This document shows, in pieces, positions 34,665 through 43,552 of a stretch of DNA of 64,000 bases. The position numbers and the translations under genes are program-made. The notes beneath the pieces are model-generated. The model did no database searches. It saw nothing but the letters and a program-made list of their open reading frames with translations, and was not told where the DNA came from. Positions within the stretch are counted from its first letter, which is position 1. Every line of letters starts with the position of its first letter. Origin of the DNA: DATAWK01 sp036267255. GTDB lineage: Bacteria > Acidobacteriota > Terriglobia > Terriglobales > Acidobacteriaceae. The stretch lies in contig DATAWK010000025.1 of assembly GCA_036267255.1 (NCBI GenBank), forward strand, positions 1 through 64,000. The letters run 5' to 3'.

Positions 34665-35336
34665 ATGCAAACCGATCCGACCCCTGATTTCGACCTGTTG
34701 GCCAAAGCCTACCGATGGCTGGAGTACGCCAGCTTTGGCCGCATGCTGGAGAGGTGTCGCTTGCATTTCTTGCCCACCTGCGTAACGGTGCGACGCGCCC
34801 TTGTGCTGGGCGATGGAGATGGGAGATTTACGCGACGTTTGCTGCAGAGCAATCCTTTGGTAGAAATTGACGCGGTAGACGCCAGCGTACGTATGCTACA
34901 ACAGCTGCATCAACGCGCTATTGCGGCAAACTCTGGCGCGGTCGAACGCGTGCGCACCATCCAGACGGATATTCGGTCTTTTACGCCAGACCAGCATGGA
35001 TATGACCTTGTGGTCTCTCACTTTTTTCTGGATTGTCTAACTCAAAAGGAAGTCGATGGGCTGGCCGATCGCCTGCACAATAGCCTGGCGCCGAATGCAC
35101 GTTGGCTTATCTCCGATTTTGCGATACCGGAGCGCGGCTGGCGGCGTTTTGCCGCCCGGCTTCTCATTCGTGCTCTCTACTTCGCATTCTTTTTGCTGAC
35201 AAAGCTCCGCATCCGACAGCTACCAAATTATGCGAGCGCCCTTGAAGAGAATCGATTCGTGCGATTGGACCAAAAAAAACTGCTCGGCGGATTGCTTATT
35301 ACCGAGCTGTGGCAGGTACAACCACCCACAACATAA
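34665..35336 (+). CDS. SAM-dependent methyltransferase
   Basis: A 223-residue class I methyltransferase. After FDLLAKAYRWLEYASFGRMLERCR, the SAM-binding motif I is RALVLGDGDGRFTRRLL, then motif II VEIDAVDASVRML. The motif-IV-like DLVVSHFFLDCL follows, and WLISDFAIPERGWRRFAARLLIRALY matches the later core. The family resembles ubiquinone/menaquinone-type methyltransferases in layout. The frame reaches upstream to a TTG at 34590 inside the previous gene, but the ATG at 34665 opens the conserved part; no strong ribosome site is seen for either. It is probably paired with the UbiA-like protein. Confidence 0.85.
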   Translation: MQTDPTPDFDLLAKAYRWLEYASFGRMLERCRLHFLPTCVTVRRALVLGDGDGRFTRRLLQSNPLVEIDAVDASVRMLQQLHQRAIAANSGAVERVRTIQTDIRSFTPDQHGYDLVVSHFFLDCLTQKEVDGLADRLHNSLAPNARWLISDFAIPERGWRRFAARLLIRALYFAFFLLTKLRIRQLPNYASALEENRFVRLDQKKLLGGLLITELWQVQPPTT

Positions 35337-35376
35337 ATTAGATAGCGTCGCGCGCAGTTTTTGTTTAGAATGCCGC

Positions 35377-37335
35377 ATGCTCCAAAAGCCTGCGATCTTC
35401 TTCGTTCTTCTCGTTATTGCATGTAGCGCCCGCGGCAGCAACGCACAAACTTCGATTGCGACGAATGCACCGGAAGGCAAACCGCTTTCGACTCGTGTTG
35501 TTGCGTACACCATCGATGCCAACCTGAATACCGACAAAAAGACGCTGGATGCGACGGAAACGCTGGAATACAAAAATTTGACGGGCCAGCCGCTCGACAC
35601 GTTTCCATTTCACCTCTATCTGAATGCGTTCCGGCCACAGTCGACGTTTTCTTATGAGACGCATCTGGAAGGCGGGATTCGCGCCGGGATGGGGGATGGC
35701 TATCCGCCGGAAAAGATCGGCGGCATCACCATCAGCCAGATCAGCGCCGACGGCTATGGGGATCTGACCCAGGCGATGCAATTTACCGCGCCGGACGACG
35801 GCAACATGCAAGACCACACGGTCATGCAGATTCATTTGCCGAAGCCTGTTGCGCCGGGCGAGACGGTTCGTTTCCATCTGACATTTCACGACAAATTTCC
35901 GCTTTCCATTGCCCGCAATGGCTACAAACGCGACTTTATTATGGGAGGCCAGTGGTTCCCGAAGGTAGGCGTCTTCTGGCATGGTGCCTGGAACTGTCAC
36001 CAATACCACGCAACCACAGAGTTCTTTGCTGACTTCGGCACCTTCGACGTGAAGCTGACAGTTCCAAATCGCTACATTGTTGGCGCGAGCGGCGTGCAGA
36101 TCGGTGAGCAGCAGAACGCAAACGGCACCAAGACGCTGCATTTCTACGGCGAAGACATCCATGATTTTGCCTGGGCAGCATCGCCGCATTTCCTTGTAGC
36201 GGATGAAACGTTCCAGAGCAGTATGGGACCGGTCAAACTGCATGCCCTGGTACTGACCTACCACGCCAATATGCGGCAGCGCTATTTGAGTATTCTGAAG
36301 CGCACCATGCAGAAATTCGATGAATGGTACGGGCCATTTCCTTACAAGCAAATGACGCTGATTGACCCGGAACCTGGTTCTGAGATGTACGGCATGGAAT
36401 ACCCGACATTGATTACGGCAGGCACGGATTGGTGGGTTCCCAAGGCGTTGCCCATAGGGTTGGAAGTGACGGCTGAGCACGAATTCGGCCATCAATATTG
36501 GTATGGCATGGTGGCCACCAATGAATTTGAAGAAGCGTGGCTGGACGAAGGAATCAACTCCTACACAGAAGCCAAAGTGATGGCTGCGCTGTATGGCAAG
36601 GACACCTCGGCCGTGGCGTTTCCCTTTGCAACGGCGAGCGATCTGGAGACCCAGCGCATCGGATATCTGAGCGACCCTGACTATGATCCAATGACGCGCT
36701 TTGCCTGGAAATTTTATTCCGGCAACAGCTATGGCGCTATCACCTATGGCAAAACCGCAACCGTGCTCACCACGCTGGAATCGGTGGTGGGCGAGCCAAC
36801 CATGCAGAAGGCGCTGCGAGCCTACTTTTTAAAGTATCGCTTTACCCATCCCACTGGAACCGACTTCTTAAATACCATTGTGGAGGTTTCCGGTCGAACC
36901 GATCTGCAGACATATTTCGACCAGGCCGTCTCGGGAACTCGCATTCTGGATTACGCCGTTGCCAGTGCCGATTCCGAGCCGGTGGACTGGTGGAAAAGTA
37001 CGTCTAGAAACTACAAAGGTCCGTGGCGCACGGTGGTTGCACTGCATCGACGTGGCGATTTTATTTTTCCGGTAACTGTGGAGGTCAAATTCAGCGACGG
37101 CTCGAAGGTGCGTGAAAACTGGGACGGCGCGGACCGCTGGATTCGCTATACCTATGTGAAGAATGCCAAAGTTGTCTCTGCGGAGATTGATCCCGATCAC
37201 GGCGTCCTGCTGGACAAAAACTATTTCAACAATAGTTATGTAGTGAAGAAAAATGGAACCGCAAGCTGGAAGCTGGCGAACTACTGGATGTTTGTGGAGC
37301 AAGCGTTCTCGCAATTTGCCGCCTGGATCGTATAG
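35377..37335 (+). CDS. Exported M1-family metallopeptidase
   Basis: A 652-residue zinc aminopeptidase-like protein. The signal peptide is MLQKPAIFFVLLVIACSARGSNAQ. The N-terminal sheet domain (DANLNTDKKTLDATETLEYKNLTGQPLDTFPFHLYLNAF) is of M1 type. The zinc site is HEFGH in TAEHEFGHQYWYG, and the third ligand glutamate lies in EEAWLDEGINSY. The G-x-M-E-N exopeptidase motif is replaced by YGMEYPTLI, so true aminopeptidase activity is open. A -10-like TAGAAT ends only five bases before the ATG. A strand domain closes the chain. Probable periplasmic peptide turnover. Confidence 0.92.
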   Translation: MLQKPAIFFVLLVIACSARGSNAQTSIATNAPEGKPLSTRVVAYTIDANLNTDKKTLDATETLEYKNLTGQPLDTFPFHLYLNAFRPQSTFSYETHLEGGIRAGMGDGYPPEKIGGITISQISADGYGDLTQAMQFTAPDDGNMQDHTVMQIHLPKPVAPGETVRFHLTFHDKFPLSIARNGYKRDFIMGGQWFPKVGVFWHGAWNCHQYHATTEFFADFGTFDVKLTVPNRYIVGASGVQIGEQQNANGTKTLHFYGEDIHDFAWAASPHFLVADETFQSSMGPVKLHALVLTYHANMRQRYLSILKRTMQKFDEWYGPFPYKQMTLIDPEPGSEMYGMEYPTLITAGTDWWVPKALPIGLEVTAEHEFGHQYWYGMVATNEFEEAWLDEGINSYTEAKVMAALYGKDTSAVAFPFATASDLETQRIGYLSDPDYDPMTRFAWKFYSGNSYGAITYGKTATVLTTLESVVGEPTMQKALRAYFLKYRFTHPTGTDFLNTIVEVSGRTDLQTYFDQAVSGTRILDYAVASADSEPVDWWKSTSRNYKGPWRTVVALHRRGDFIFPVTVEVKFSDGSKVRENWDGADRWIRYTYVKNAKVVSAEIDPDHGVLLDKNYFNNSYVVKKNGTASWKLANYWMFVEQAFSQFAAWIV

Positions 37336-37410
37336 CAGGCAAGTACGCATGCAACGCGAAGTGCTGCAGCCATAATCCACCACTACAAAGCGAAAGAGCG
37401 ACGACACACT

Positions 37411-38445
37411 ATGAACCCAATGCTTGCCCACCGGAATCATTCCACGCTTGGAACCGGACTTCGCCTGCTGCAGCAGAACAAGCGCCTGCTGCTCTGGGTC
37501 TATCTTGCGAATCTGCTGACAGGATTGTTGCCAGCTCTGGCCTATCATCGCCAGGTAAGCGGCATTCTGGACCACAGCTTTGCCGCACAACGTATCGCCG
37601 GGCGATTGGATCTGTCCTATCTGATTGAGCTGCTACAGCACACCACAAAGAATGGTATGGGCGTGTATGCATTATTTTCGCTGCTGGCGTTGGGTTACTG
37701 CGTGTTTTCCTTCATTCTTGCTGCCGGCATCTATTACGTCTTCGCGACTGGAGAGCGGCCAACCCTGGCCGTCGTAGAGCGTTCCGGCATTGAATATTTC
37801 TGGCGCTTCGTTCGCATAACGCTGTTCGCCTTATTGATATCGCTGCCTACGCTGGGCATTCTCGCTGTATTGCGAAACGTCTTGCTGAAGCATGCTGATA
37901 ATGTCTATGTCGGGCGATCGTTCTTTTTTATTTCGATGGGCACGTTTGCGATCGTCGCCATCGTTGCGGTCTTCCTGCGCTTTTGGTTCGACATCGCTGA
38001 AGCCTACGTCGTTCAGTTGGGTGAGAACGGAGATCGCCGCGTACGTCGTAGTGTAATTCCAGCATGGCGACTGCTGTGGGAACGCTTTTTCTCCAACTAT
38101 GTCAGCTACCTTTTTATAGGAATTCTTGGCTGGCTTGGATTCTCTTTTTTTCTGTGGTTTTGGGCTGTAGGAGTGCCTCCGCGTCTGGTGGGATTGGCAT
38201 GGGTGGTGGGGCAGCTTGCCATTGTGTGCCTGCTGTTTGCACGTATATGGCAGCGCGGCATGGCAACAGCGATTGTCTATTCCGCACCGGCATCCGAACC
38301 ATTCGTGGCAGCATCCTATCCAGTAGTCCCAACTCTTGGTCCGACTTCCGTAATACCAGAGGATCATCCACAAGATGCGCCGCAGGATGCCGCTGAGCCT
38401 CCTGCGGCAGCGAACTCCATTGACCCGGCTTCGCAGGCTGGATAA
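37411..38445 (+). CDS. Polytopic membrane protein of unknown function
   Basis: A 344-residue protein with six or so membrane helices at about residues 28-46, 88-115, 135-160, 170-195, 228-255 and 258-280. A Pro/Ala-rich cytosolic or periplasmic tail of about 50 residues follows. The basic segment RRVRRSVIPAWRLLWERFFSN separates helices 4 and 5. I recognise no family. It follows the M1 peptidase by 75 bases in the same direction. The ribosome site is weak. Confidence 0.8.
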   Translation: MNPMLAHRNHSTLGTGLRLLQQNKRLLLWVYLANLLTGLLPALAYHRQVSGILDHSFAAQRIAGRLDLSYLIELLQHTTKNGMGVYALFSLLALGYCVFSFILAAGIYYVFATGERPTLAVVERSGIEYFWRFVRITLFALLISLPTLGILAVLRNVLLKHADNVYVGRSFFFISMGTFAIVAIVAVFLRFWFDIAEAYVVQLGENGDRRVRRSVIPAWRLLWERFFSNYVSYLFIGILGWLGFSFFLWFWAVGVPPRLVGLAWVVGQLAIVCLLFARIWQRGMATAIVYSAPASEPFVAASYPVVPTLGPTSVIPEDHPQDAPQDAAEPPAAANSIDPASQAG

Positions 38446-38510
38446 CCAACGATCCTGCAGGATGGCATTGCAGCTATGCTCGATCTGGAAAGTTGATTCT
38501 TGAAGCAATT

Positions 38511-39041
38511 ATGAATTTGTATCTACTACGCCACGCCAATGCCGGACAGCGTCGCCCCAATTCGGAACTGGACCTGAAGCGGCCCCTCGATAAAGAAGGC
38601 AAACAGCAATGCCTACTCATTGGCAGCGTGCTGAGCGCCTTAAAGGTGCAATTTGACTGCGTCGTCTCCAGCCCTCTGAAGAGAGCGCTGCAAACGGCAT
38701 CACTGGTCGGCACCGAGACCGGTTACGAGCAGCGCATCGTCGTTAACCCTGCACTATCTCCCTCTGGAACCTGGCGGGAATTCCTGGCTTTACTGGAGGG
38801 ATTGACGGGGCACGAGGATGTTCTGCTGGTGGGCCACAGCCCGAATCTGACGCAATTTCTCAATACGCTGCTGTGTTCCTCGGCGAATGTCGCACCCATC
38901 CGCATGCGCAAAGGCGCTGTCGCAAAGCTCGATATGAACCGGAAGACGGGAAGATTGCAATGGCTCTTTGATCCCAGGCTGGTGCGCGCCGTTCAAACCA
39001 GCTCCGTCAAGAGATCGCGTCCGAAGACCTCACGGAAATAG
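38511..39041 (+). CDS. sixA: Phosphohistidine phosphatase SixA-like
   Basis: A 176-residue histidine-phosphatase-superfamily enzyme. The catalytic R-H motif is MNLYLLRHANAG; the second histidine is in VLLVGHSPNLTQFLN. VVSSPLKRALQTA is the family's Arg-containing block. SixA removes phosphate from histidine residues, for example in signalling or phosphotransferase proteins; the target here is unknown. The ATG at 38511 is chosen over an upstream TTG. The last 49 bases overlap the end of ppx on the other strand. Confidence 0.92.
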   Translation: MNLYLLRHANAGQRRPNSELDLKRPLDKEGKQQCLLIGSVLSALKVQFDCVVSSPLKRALQTASLVGTETGYEQRIVVNPALSPSGTWREFLALLEGLTGHEDVLLVGHSPNLTQFLNTLLCSSANVAPIRMRKGAVAKLDMNRKTGRLQWLFDPRLVRAVQTSSVKRSRPKTSRK

Positions 39042-40519
39042 GCAGCTTCCTTACGCAGCGACCACAATTCCAATTCCGCACCGGTGCGGCCTGGCGTAAT
39101 TTCCAGCAAGACGCGCTTGGGATAGACGCGTGTGCGCACGCGCAGCACGTCGCTGACGCGGTCCTGGTGAAGGGCGACCGCAAGACGCAGTAACACGACG
39201 GCACGCTGTACATTCCGATGTTCCTGCACCGGAATGCTGCGCATGACGCGATCATTCAACGATGGACGCGACTTGCCTAAATATCGCGCAATGGCAGAGG
39301 TGATGGCACGCTGCTCCGGCGTAAAACCGTACAGTTCCGAGTTCGCAATGATGTATTGCGTGTGCCGATGGTGCCCTTGATAGTTCATGAACTTCCCAGC
39401 CTCATGCATCATAGCTGCAGCGCCGAGCCATACCTGGTATCCAACGGGGAGTTCATGAACATTCTGCAAATCATCAAAAAGCTGTTCGGCGTGGGTACGG
39501 ATCGGGTCCACACGCTTGGTATCCACTCCGTAATGGCGGCAAAGCTCCAGCACGCTGGCCCAGCGTTCCTCTTCAAACCGATGGTGTGCGGTAGTTCGTT
39601 GCTCTGTTTCCGCGTGCATCAGCGCCAGGATGCCATCCCGCAATCCCATCGGGGAGTAACGAAAACCAGGCAGATGCAGGCGATCCAGCATGGCTGCGTA
39701 AACATTCGCGCCAGCCACGATAATTTCCGAACGACGCGGGCCTACGCCAGCCACCATCGCGCGTTGCGCGTTCGTCATGCGCGTTAATTTTTCCGTGAGC
39801 TTGCGGACCTGCTCCGTATTTGTCCGGTCGGAGGCAGCACGCTTCCCTTTCCTGCTGGCGAGGGTTGCCTCAGAGAGCGCAGCCGCAGTGCCAGAGGTTG
39901 CATAAACTGTCTGCACACGTTGGCCGACCAGCTTTCTCTCTGCTCGACGCAGTTCACGCTGCAGAAACTGGCGCATCCGTGCAATCTCATCAGGCTTGGG
40001 CAGGTCATGGCGCAAAAATTCCCGTGTCAACCGCACCGCGCCAAGCGGCAGACTCACCATTTCGCGAATCCGGCCATGTTCGGAGAGCGTGATCTCGCAA
40101 CTGCCGCCACCGAGGTCGATGAGAAGACAGCGCCCACGTGCTCCCGGCTCATTGGAAACCACTCCAAGATGAATCAGCCGGCCTTCCTCCAGTCCGGAAA
40201 TGGTTTCCACTTTCCAACCTGTTGCAGACTGCACCCAGGAAACGAAGGCCTGCTGATTTCTGGCCTCGCGCATCGCACTGGTGGCCACCACGCGCAGCCG
40301 ATCCACAGCATGCATCTGAACGGCTTTGTGAAAACGCCGCAGGGCGCGGATCGTGTTTGCCATGGCCTCCGGCGAAACCATTCCGCTCTCGAATACGCTT
40401 TCGCCCAGCCGCGTTACTTCGCGGTCTTCATGCAGTACGCGCAAGCGATGATTCTGCACGCCGGCAATTTTCAACCGGCAGGAGTTGGAGCCAATGTCAA
40501 CAGCAGCGTAGGTTGTCAT
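38993..40519 (-). CDS. ppx: Exopolyphosphatase / GppA-family phosphatase
   Basis: A 508-residue ASKHA-fold phosphatase that degrades polyphosphate or pppGpp. The phosphate-binding loops are AAVDIGSNSCRLKIAGV at the N-terminus and LLIDLGGGSCEITLSEHGR near residue 150. The C-terminal half is an HD-type helical domain with HEAGKFMNYQGHHRHTQYII. The ATG at 40519 (MTTYAAVD) follows GGGAGAG; the frame extends 22 residues upstream with no support. It is convergent and overlapping with sixA, and in the same neighbourhood as ppk1. Confidence 0.93.
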   Translation of the reverse strand: MTTYAAVDIGSNSCRLKIAGVQNHRLRVLHEDREVTRLGESVFESGMVSPEAMANTIRALRRFHKAVQMHAVDRLRVVATSAMREARNQQAFVSWVQSATGWKVETISGLEEGRLIHLGVVSNEPGARGRCLLIDLGGGSCEITLSEHGRIREMVSLPLGAVRLTREFLRHDLPKPDEIARMRQFLQRELRRAERKLVGQRVQTVYATSGTAAALSEATLASRKGKRAASDRTNTEQVRKLTEKLTRMTNAQRAMVAGVGPRRSEIIVAGANVYAAMLDRLHLPGFRYSPMGLRDGILALMHAETEQRTTAHHRFEEERWASVLELCRHYGVDTKRVDPIRTHAEQLFDDLQNVHELPVGYQVWLGAAAMMHEAGKFMNYQGHHRHTQYIIANSELYGFTPEQRAITSAIARYLGKSRPSLNDRVMRSIPVQEHRNVQRAVVLLRLAVALHQDRVSDVLRVRTRVYPKRVLLEITPGRTGAELELWSLRKEAAYFREVFGRDLLTELV

Positions 40520-40625
40520 GCTCTCCCAACAAAACTTTATTTCTACAGGTTGAAGATATACCAACGGCGGTAAAACGCCGGACAAAACAGGCTGCTATTC
40601 TGATTCTGGTATTTCTATCCGACCT

Positions 40626-42590
40626 ATGCAGCCTTCCGAACCGTTTTCAGCGACCGCTCGAGCATCTTTCAATGAGAAACCGGCGCGTCGTGTCTTTCCA
40701 CTTTCGCTGACTGCAGAGTGGGCCATCCTTGGACTGCTCTTTTTTGTCGTCTACTTTGCCGCCTTGTTCTCGCCTCCTTTATTAGATGACGCCGACGCGA
40801 CCCACGCGCAGGCTGCGCAGCACATGGTTTTGAGCGGAGACTTTGTCACACTGAAGGTCGATGGCATTCGCTATCTGGAAAAACCGCCATTGCCGTATTG
40901 GCTGGTCGCCGGGGATTATTTTCTGTTCGGATTCAATGTCTTTGCAACGCACTTACCACAAACTCTAGCTGTGCTGGGTTGCGCAGTGCTGGCCTTTTTG
41001 TGGGGGCGTCGTGCCTACGGGGAGCGAACAGCATTTTATGCAGCATTGGCGTTTTTGACATCGATTGGCGTCTTTCTTTTTACACGATGGTTTATTCCCG
41101 AATCCATTCTGACGCTGCTGATAGCTTTGGCCCTGTATTTATTTCTAACTGGTCTTGAAGATCACCGACCGTCGCGCATTTACTGGACCTATGCCATGCT
41201 GGCGTTGGCTATGCTGGCCAAGGGACTGATTGCACCGGTCTTTTTTCTTGGCGCCGTTGTGCCTTATCTTCTACTGACGGGCGAGTATCGCCGCTGGCGC
41301 GAGTTTCGCTTGCTGAGCGGGACATTTCTATTCTTACTGATTGCAGCTCCATGGCATATTCTGGCCAGCCTGCACAATCCGGATCAAGGCCATCCTGTCG
41401 GCAACATTCCCACATACGGCAACGTGCATGGATTTCTTTACTTCTACTTCATCAACGAACACGTTCTGCGTTTTCTGGGCAAGCGCTATCCGCGCGATTA
41501 CAACAAACAACCGGGCTATGTCTTCTGGTTCGCGCACCTGATCTGGCTGTTTCCGTGGAGTCTCTATTGGCCGGCTGCACTGCATCGCGCGTGGCGAAAT
41601 TGGCGCAAGCCCGCACACGGAGGAGGTCGCGCATCCTTTCTGGCACGCTTTCACAATCGCAGCTTTACCGGAAAAACCACGCTGCTGCTGGCGCTGTACG
41701 CTGGTTTCATCCTGATCTTCTTTTCCCTCTCGACGAATCAGGAGTACTACACCTACCCTGCGTATTTCGCGCTGCTGATGTTGACGGCATCCGCTCTTGC
41801 AGGGATGGAAGAAGAGTTTGCTATGAGCACGGACAAGAGCCCAGCAAGCGTCGCACAGGGCGATCTGCGATGGTTGCGCGGGGCGCATGCGCTGTTTGCC
41901 CTAGTAGGTGCAATCGCCGCGATTGCTTTAGGCTACGGTCTTTGGGCTTCGCGGCATCTGCCGTTTGTTGCGGACATTGGATCTCTGCTGGCGCATCGTG
42001 ATGTCGGCGGCTACTCGCTTTCCATGTCGCACTTTTTTGATCTGACAGGTCCATCGTTTGCTGCGCTACGGCTTCCGGCTGCCCTGGCAGCCATCGCGTT
42101 GCTGTTCGGGCCGCTGTTGGCGTGGCTGTTGCGTGCACGCAAACGGCATTTAGGCGCAACGTTGGCGACCGCTCTGACGGCAGCCGTTTTTCTGATCGCG
42201 GCGCACATCGCCTTTGCACGCTTTGCACCGATGATGTCCTCACGCGCCATTGCCGATACCGTAAACCGATTGGCTGGGCCGAACGATGTGCTGATGCTTT
42301 ACGGCGATCAGTCCTATGGATCTTCGATTATTTTCTATACGCAGCGTCGCGCAGATCTGGTAAATGGGCGCACCACGTCGATGCTGTGGGGATCTTGTTA
42401 TCCCGATGCTCCCCATATTTTTTTAAACGATGCCGACCTGATGGCACGATGGGGACATGGGCCGCGTAAGTTTTTATTTGTTCCGGGAAAGTATCGCGAT
42501 CGCGTAGAGACCTTACTGCAAGGCCACTACACACAGCTGCAGGAAATTTCAGACAAAGTGTTGCTGACAGACCGGCCGTTAACAAAATAG
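40626..42590 (+). CDS. ArnT/PMT-like glycosyltransferase (GT83 type)
   Basis: A 654-residue inner-membrane glycosyltransferase using a lipid-linked sugar donor. About 12 membrane helices are visible. The first periplasmic loop has SPPLLDDADATHAQAAQHMVLSGDFVTLKVDGIRYLEKPPLPYWLVA, in which D-D-A-D and the E-K-P-P-L-P-Y-W block match ArnT/PMT catalytic loop sequences. The C-terminal 150 residues form a periplasmic domain (RLAGPNDVLMLYGDQSYGSSI onward). It may modify lipid A or a surface polymer; the acceptor is unknown. It begins 106 bases from divergent ppx and is convergent with flgL. Confidence 0.9.
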   Translation: MQPSEPFSATARASFNEKPARRVFPLSLTAEWAILGLLFFVVYFAALFSPPLLDDADATHAQAAQHMVLSGDFVTLKVDGIRYLEKPPLPYWLVAGDYFLFGFNVFATHLPQTLAVLGCAVLAFLWGRRAYGERTAFYAALAFLTSIGVFLFTRWFIPESILTLLIALALYLFLTGLEDHRPSRIYWTYAMLALAMLAKGLIAPVFFLGAVVPYLLLTGEYRRWREFRLLSGTFLFLLIAAPWHILASLHNPDQGHPVGNIPTYGNVHGFLYFYFINEHVLRFLGKRYPRDYNKQPGYVFWFAHLIWLFPWSLYWPAALHRAWRNWRKPAHGGGRASFLARFHNRSFTGKTTLLLALYAGFILIFFSLSTNQEYYTYPAYFALLMLTASALAGMEEEFAMSTDKSPASVAQGDLRWLRGAHALFALVGAIAAIALGYGLWASRHLPFVADIGSLLAHRDVGGYSLSMSHFFDLTGPSFAALRLPAALAAIALLFGPLLAWLLRARKRHLGATLATALTAAVFLIAAHIAFARFAPMMSSRAIADTVNRLAGPNDVLMLYGDQSYGSSIIFYTQRRADLVNGRTTSMLWGSCYPDAPHIFLNDADLMARWGHGPRKFLFVPGKYRDRVETLLQGHYTQLQEISDKVLLTDRPLTK

Positions 42591-42612
42591 AGCCGTTTTC
42601 GTCACAGAACGT

Positions 42613-43515
42613 TTAGTGCAGCATGCTAAAGAGTGTTGGCTGCGCATCCAGACTGGCAATCATATCGAGCAGCGACGTGTTTTGTGTTTCGGCCTGGCTC
42701 AACTCCGTTGCCACCGTGGAAGGGTCGGCCTGAATCTCGGCATTCTGCGCAACCTGTAACTGGGTCGTTTCGCTTTGTGTATAGGTGCTGTTGGACTGCA
42801 AGCGATTCAGACCGTTGTCCAAAACTACACGCTGCTGGGAAACAGTCTGCAGTGCCGTTGTCAGATTCGCGGCATCCTCAACACTGGTGCTGCTGGGCAC
42901 ACCCGTTGAAAAATCGCTGACCATCTGACTCAACGCCGCGATGACACCTGTGGTTCCCGAACCGAAGACCTGATTGCCGGGCAGATTCACCTGAATCTGC
43001 TGGCCGCTGGGTGTCGTGGAATAGAGGACATCGCTGTCGCCGGTATAGTTCACCGTTGCCGGGGTGGTGCCGGTATTCAAGGAAAATGGAGGCGTCTGTG
43101 TCTGGCTTCCGCCAAACAGATATTGCCCTTGATAGCTGCTGTTTGCCAGCGACACGACCTCATCGAGAATGCCGGATAGTTGGGTTGAGATGGATTGCAC
43201 ATCGCTAGCATTGAGGGTACCGTTGTTGCCTTCCGTGGCCAGAGAGATCGCAGAGTTCAATTGCGTCACCACACCGGCCAAGGCCGTATCCGTCACTTGC
43301 ATCTGGCTTTCCATCGTGCTTGCGCTTTGCACGAAGCTGTCGTTTACGCTTATCTCGGAACGCAGAAGATAGTCCTGCGCAGCGGCTACTGGATTGTCCG
43401 AGAGACTGTTGACGCTGACGCCCGTTGAGATCTCATTGGTGTACGTCTGCTCGTTGGCTTGGGCCTGATCGACAGCCCCCACCAGGCCCTGAACAAAATT
43501 CGGATCAATCCGCAT
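42613..43515 (-). CDS. flgL: Flagellar hook-filament junction protein FlgL
   Basis: A 300-residue flagellin-like protein linking hook and filament. The N-terminal helix (MRIDPNFVQGLVGAVDQAQANEQTYTNEISTGVSVNSLSDNPVAAAQDYLLRSE) carries the S-D-N-P-x-A pattern. A Ser/Asn/Gln-rich central region and a C-terminal helix follow (ETTQLQVAQNAEIQADPSTVATELSQAETQ). It is last of the flgM-flgN-flgK-flgL operon, 37 bases from flgK's stop. No flagellin gene is in this window. Confidence 0.92.
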   Translation of the reverse strand: MRIDPNFVQGLVGAVDQAQANEQTYTNEISTGVSVNSLSDNPVAAAQDYLLRSEISVNDSFVQSASTMESQMQVTDTALAGVVTQLNSAISLATEGNNGTLNASDVQSISTQLSGILDEVVSLANSSYQGQYLFGGSQTQTPPFSLNTGTTPATVNYTGDSDVLYSTTPSGQQIQVNLPGNQVFGSGTTGVIAALSQMVSDFSTGVPSSTSVEDAANLTTALQTVSQQRVVLDNGLNRLQSNSTYTQSETTQLQVAQNAEIQADPSTVATELSQAETQNTSLLDMIASLDAQPTLFSMLH

Positions 43516-43552
43516 CGCTGTTATGCATCCTCTCCTGAGAAATTTTGAACTG

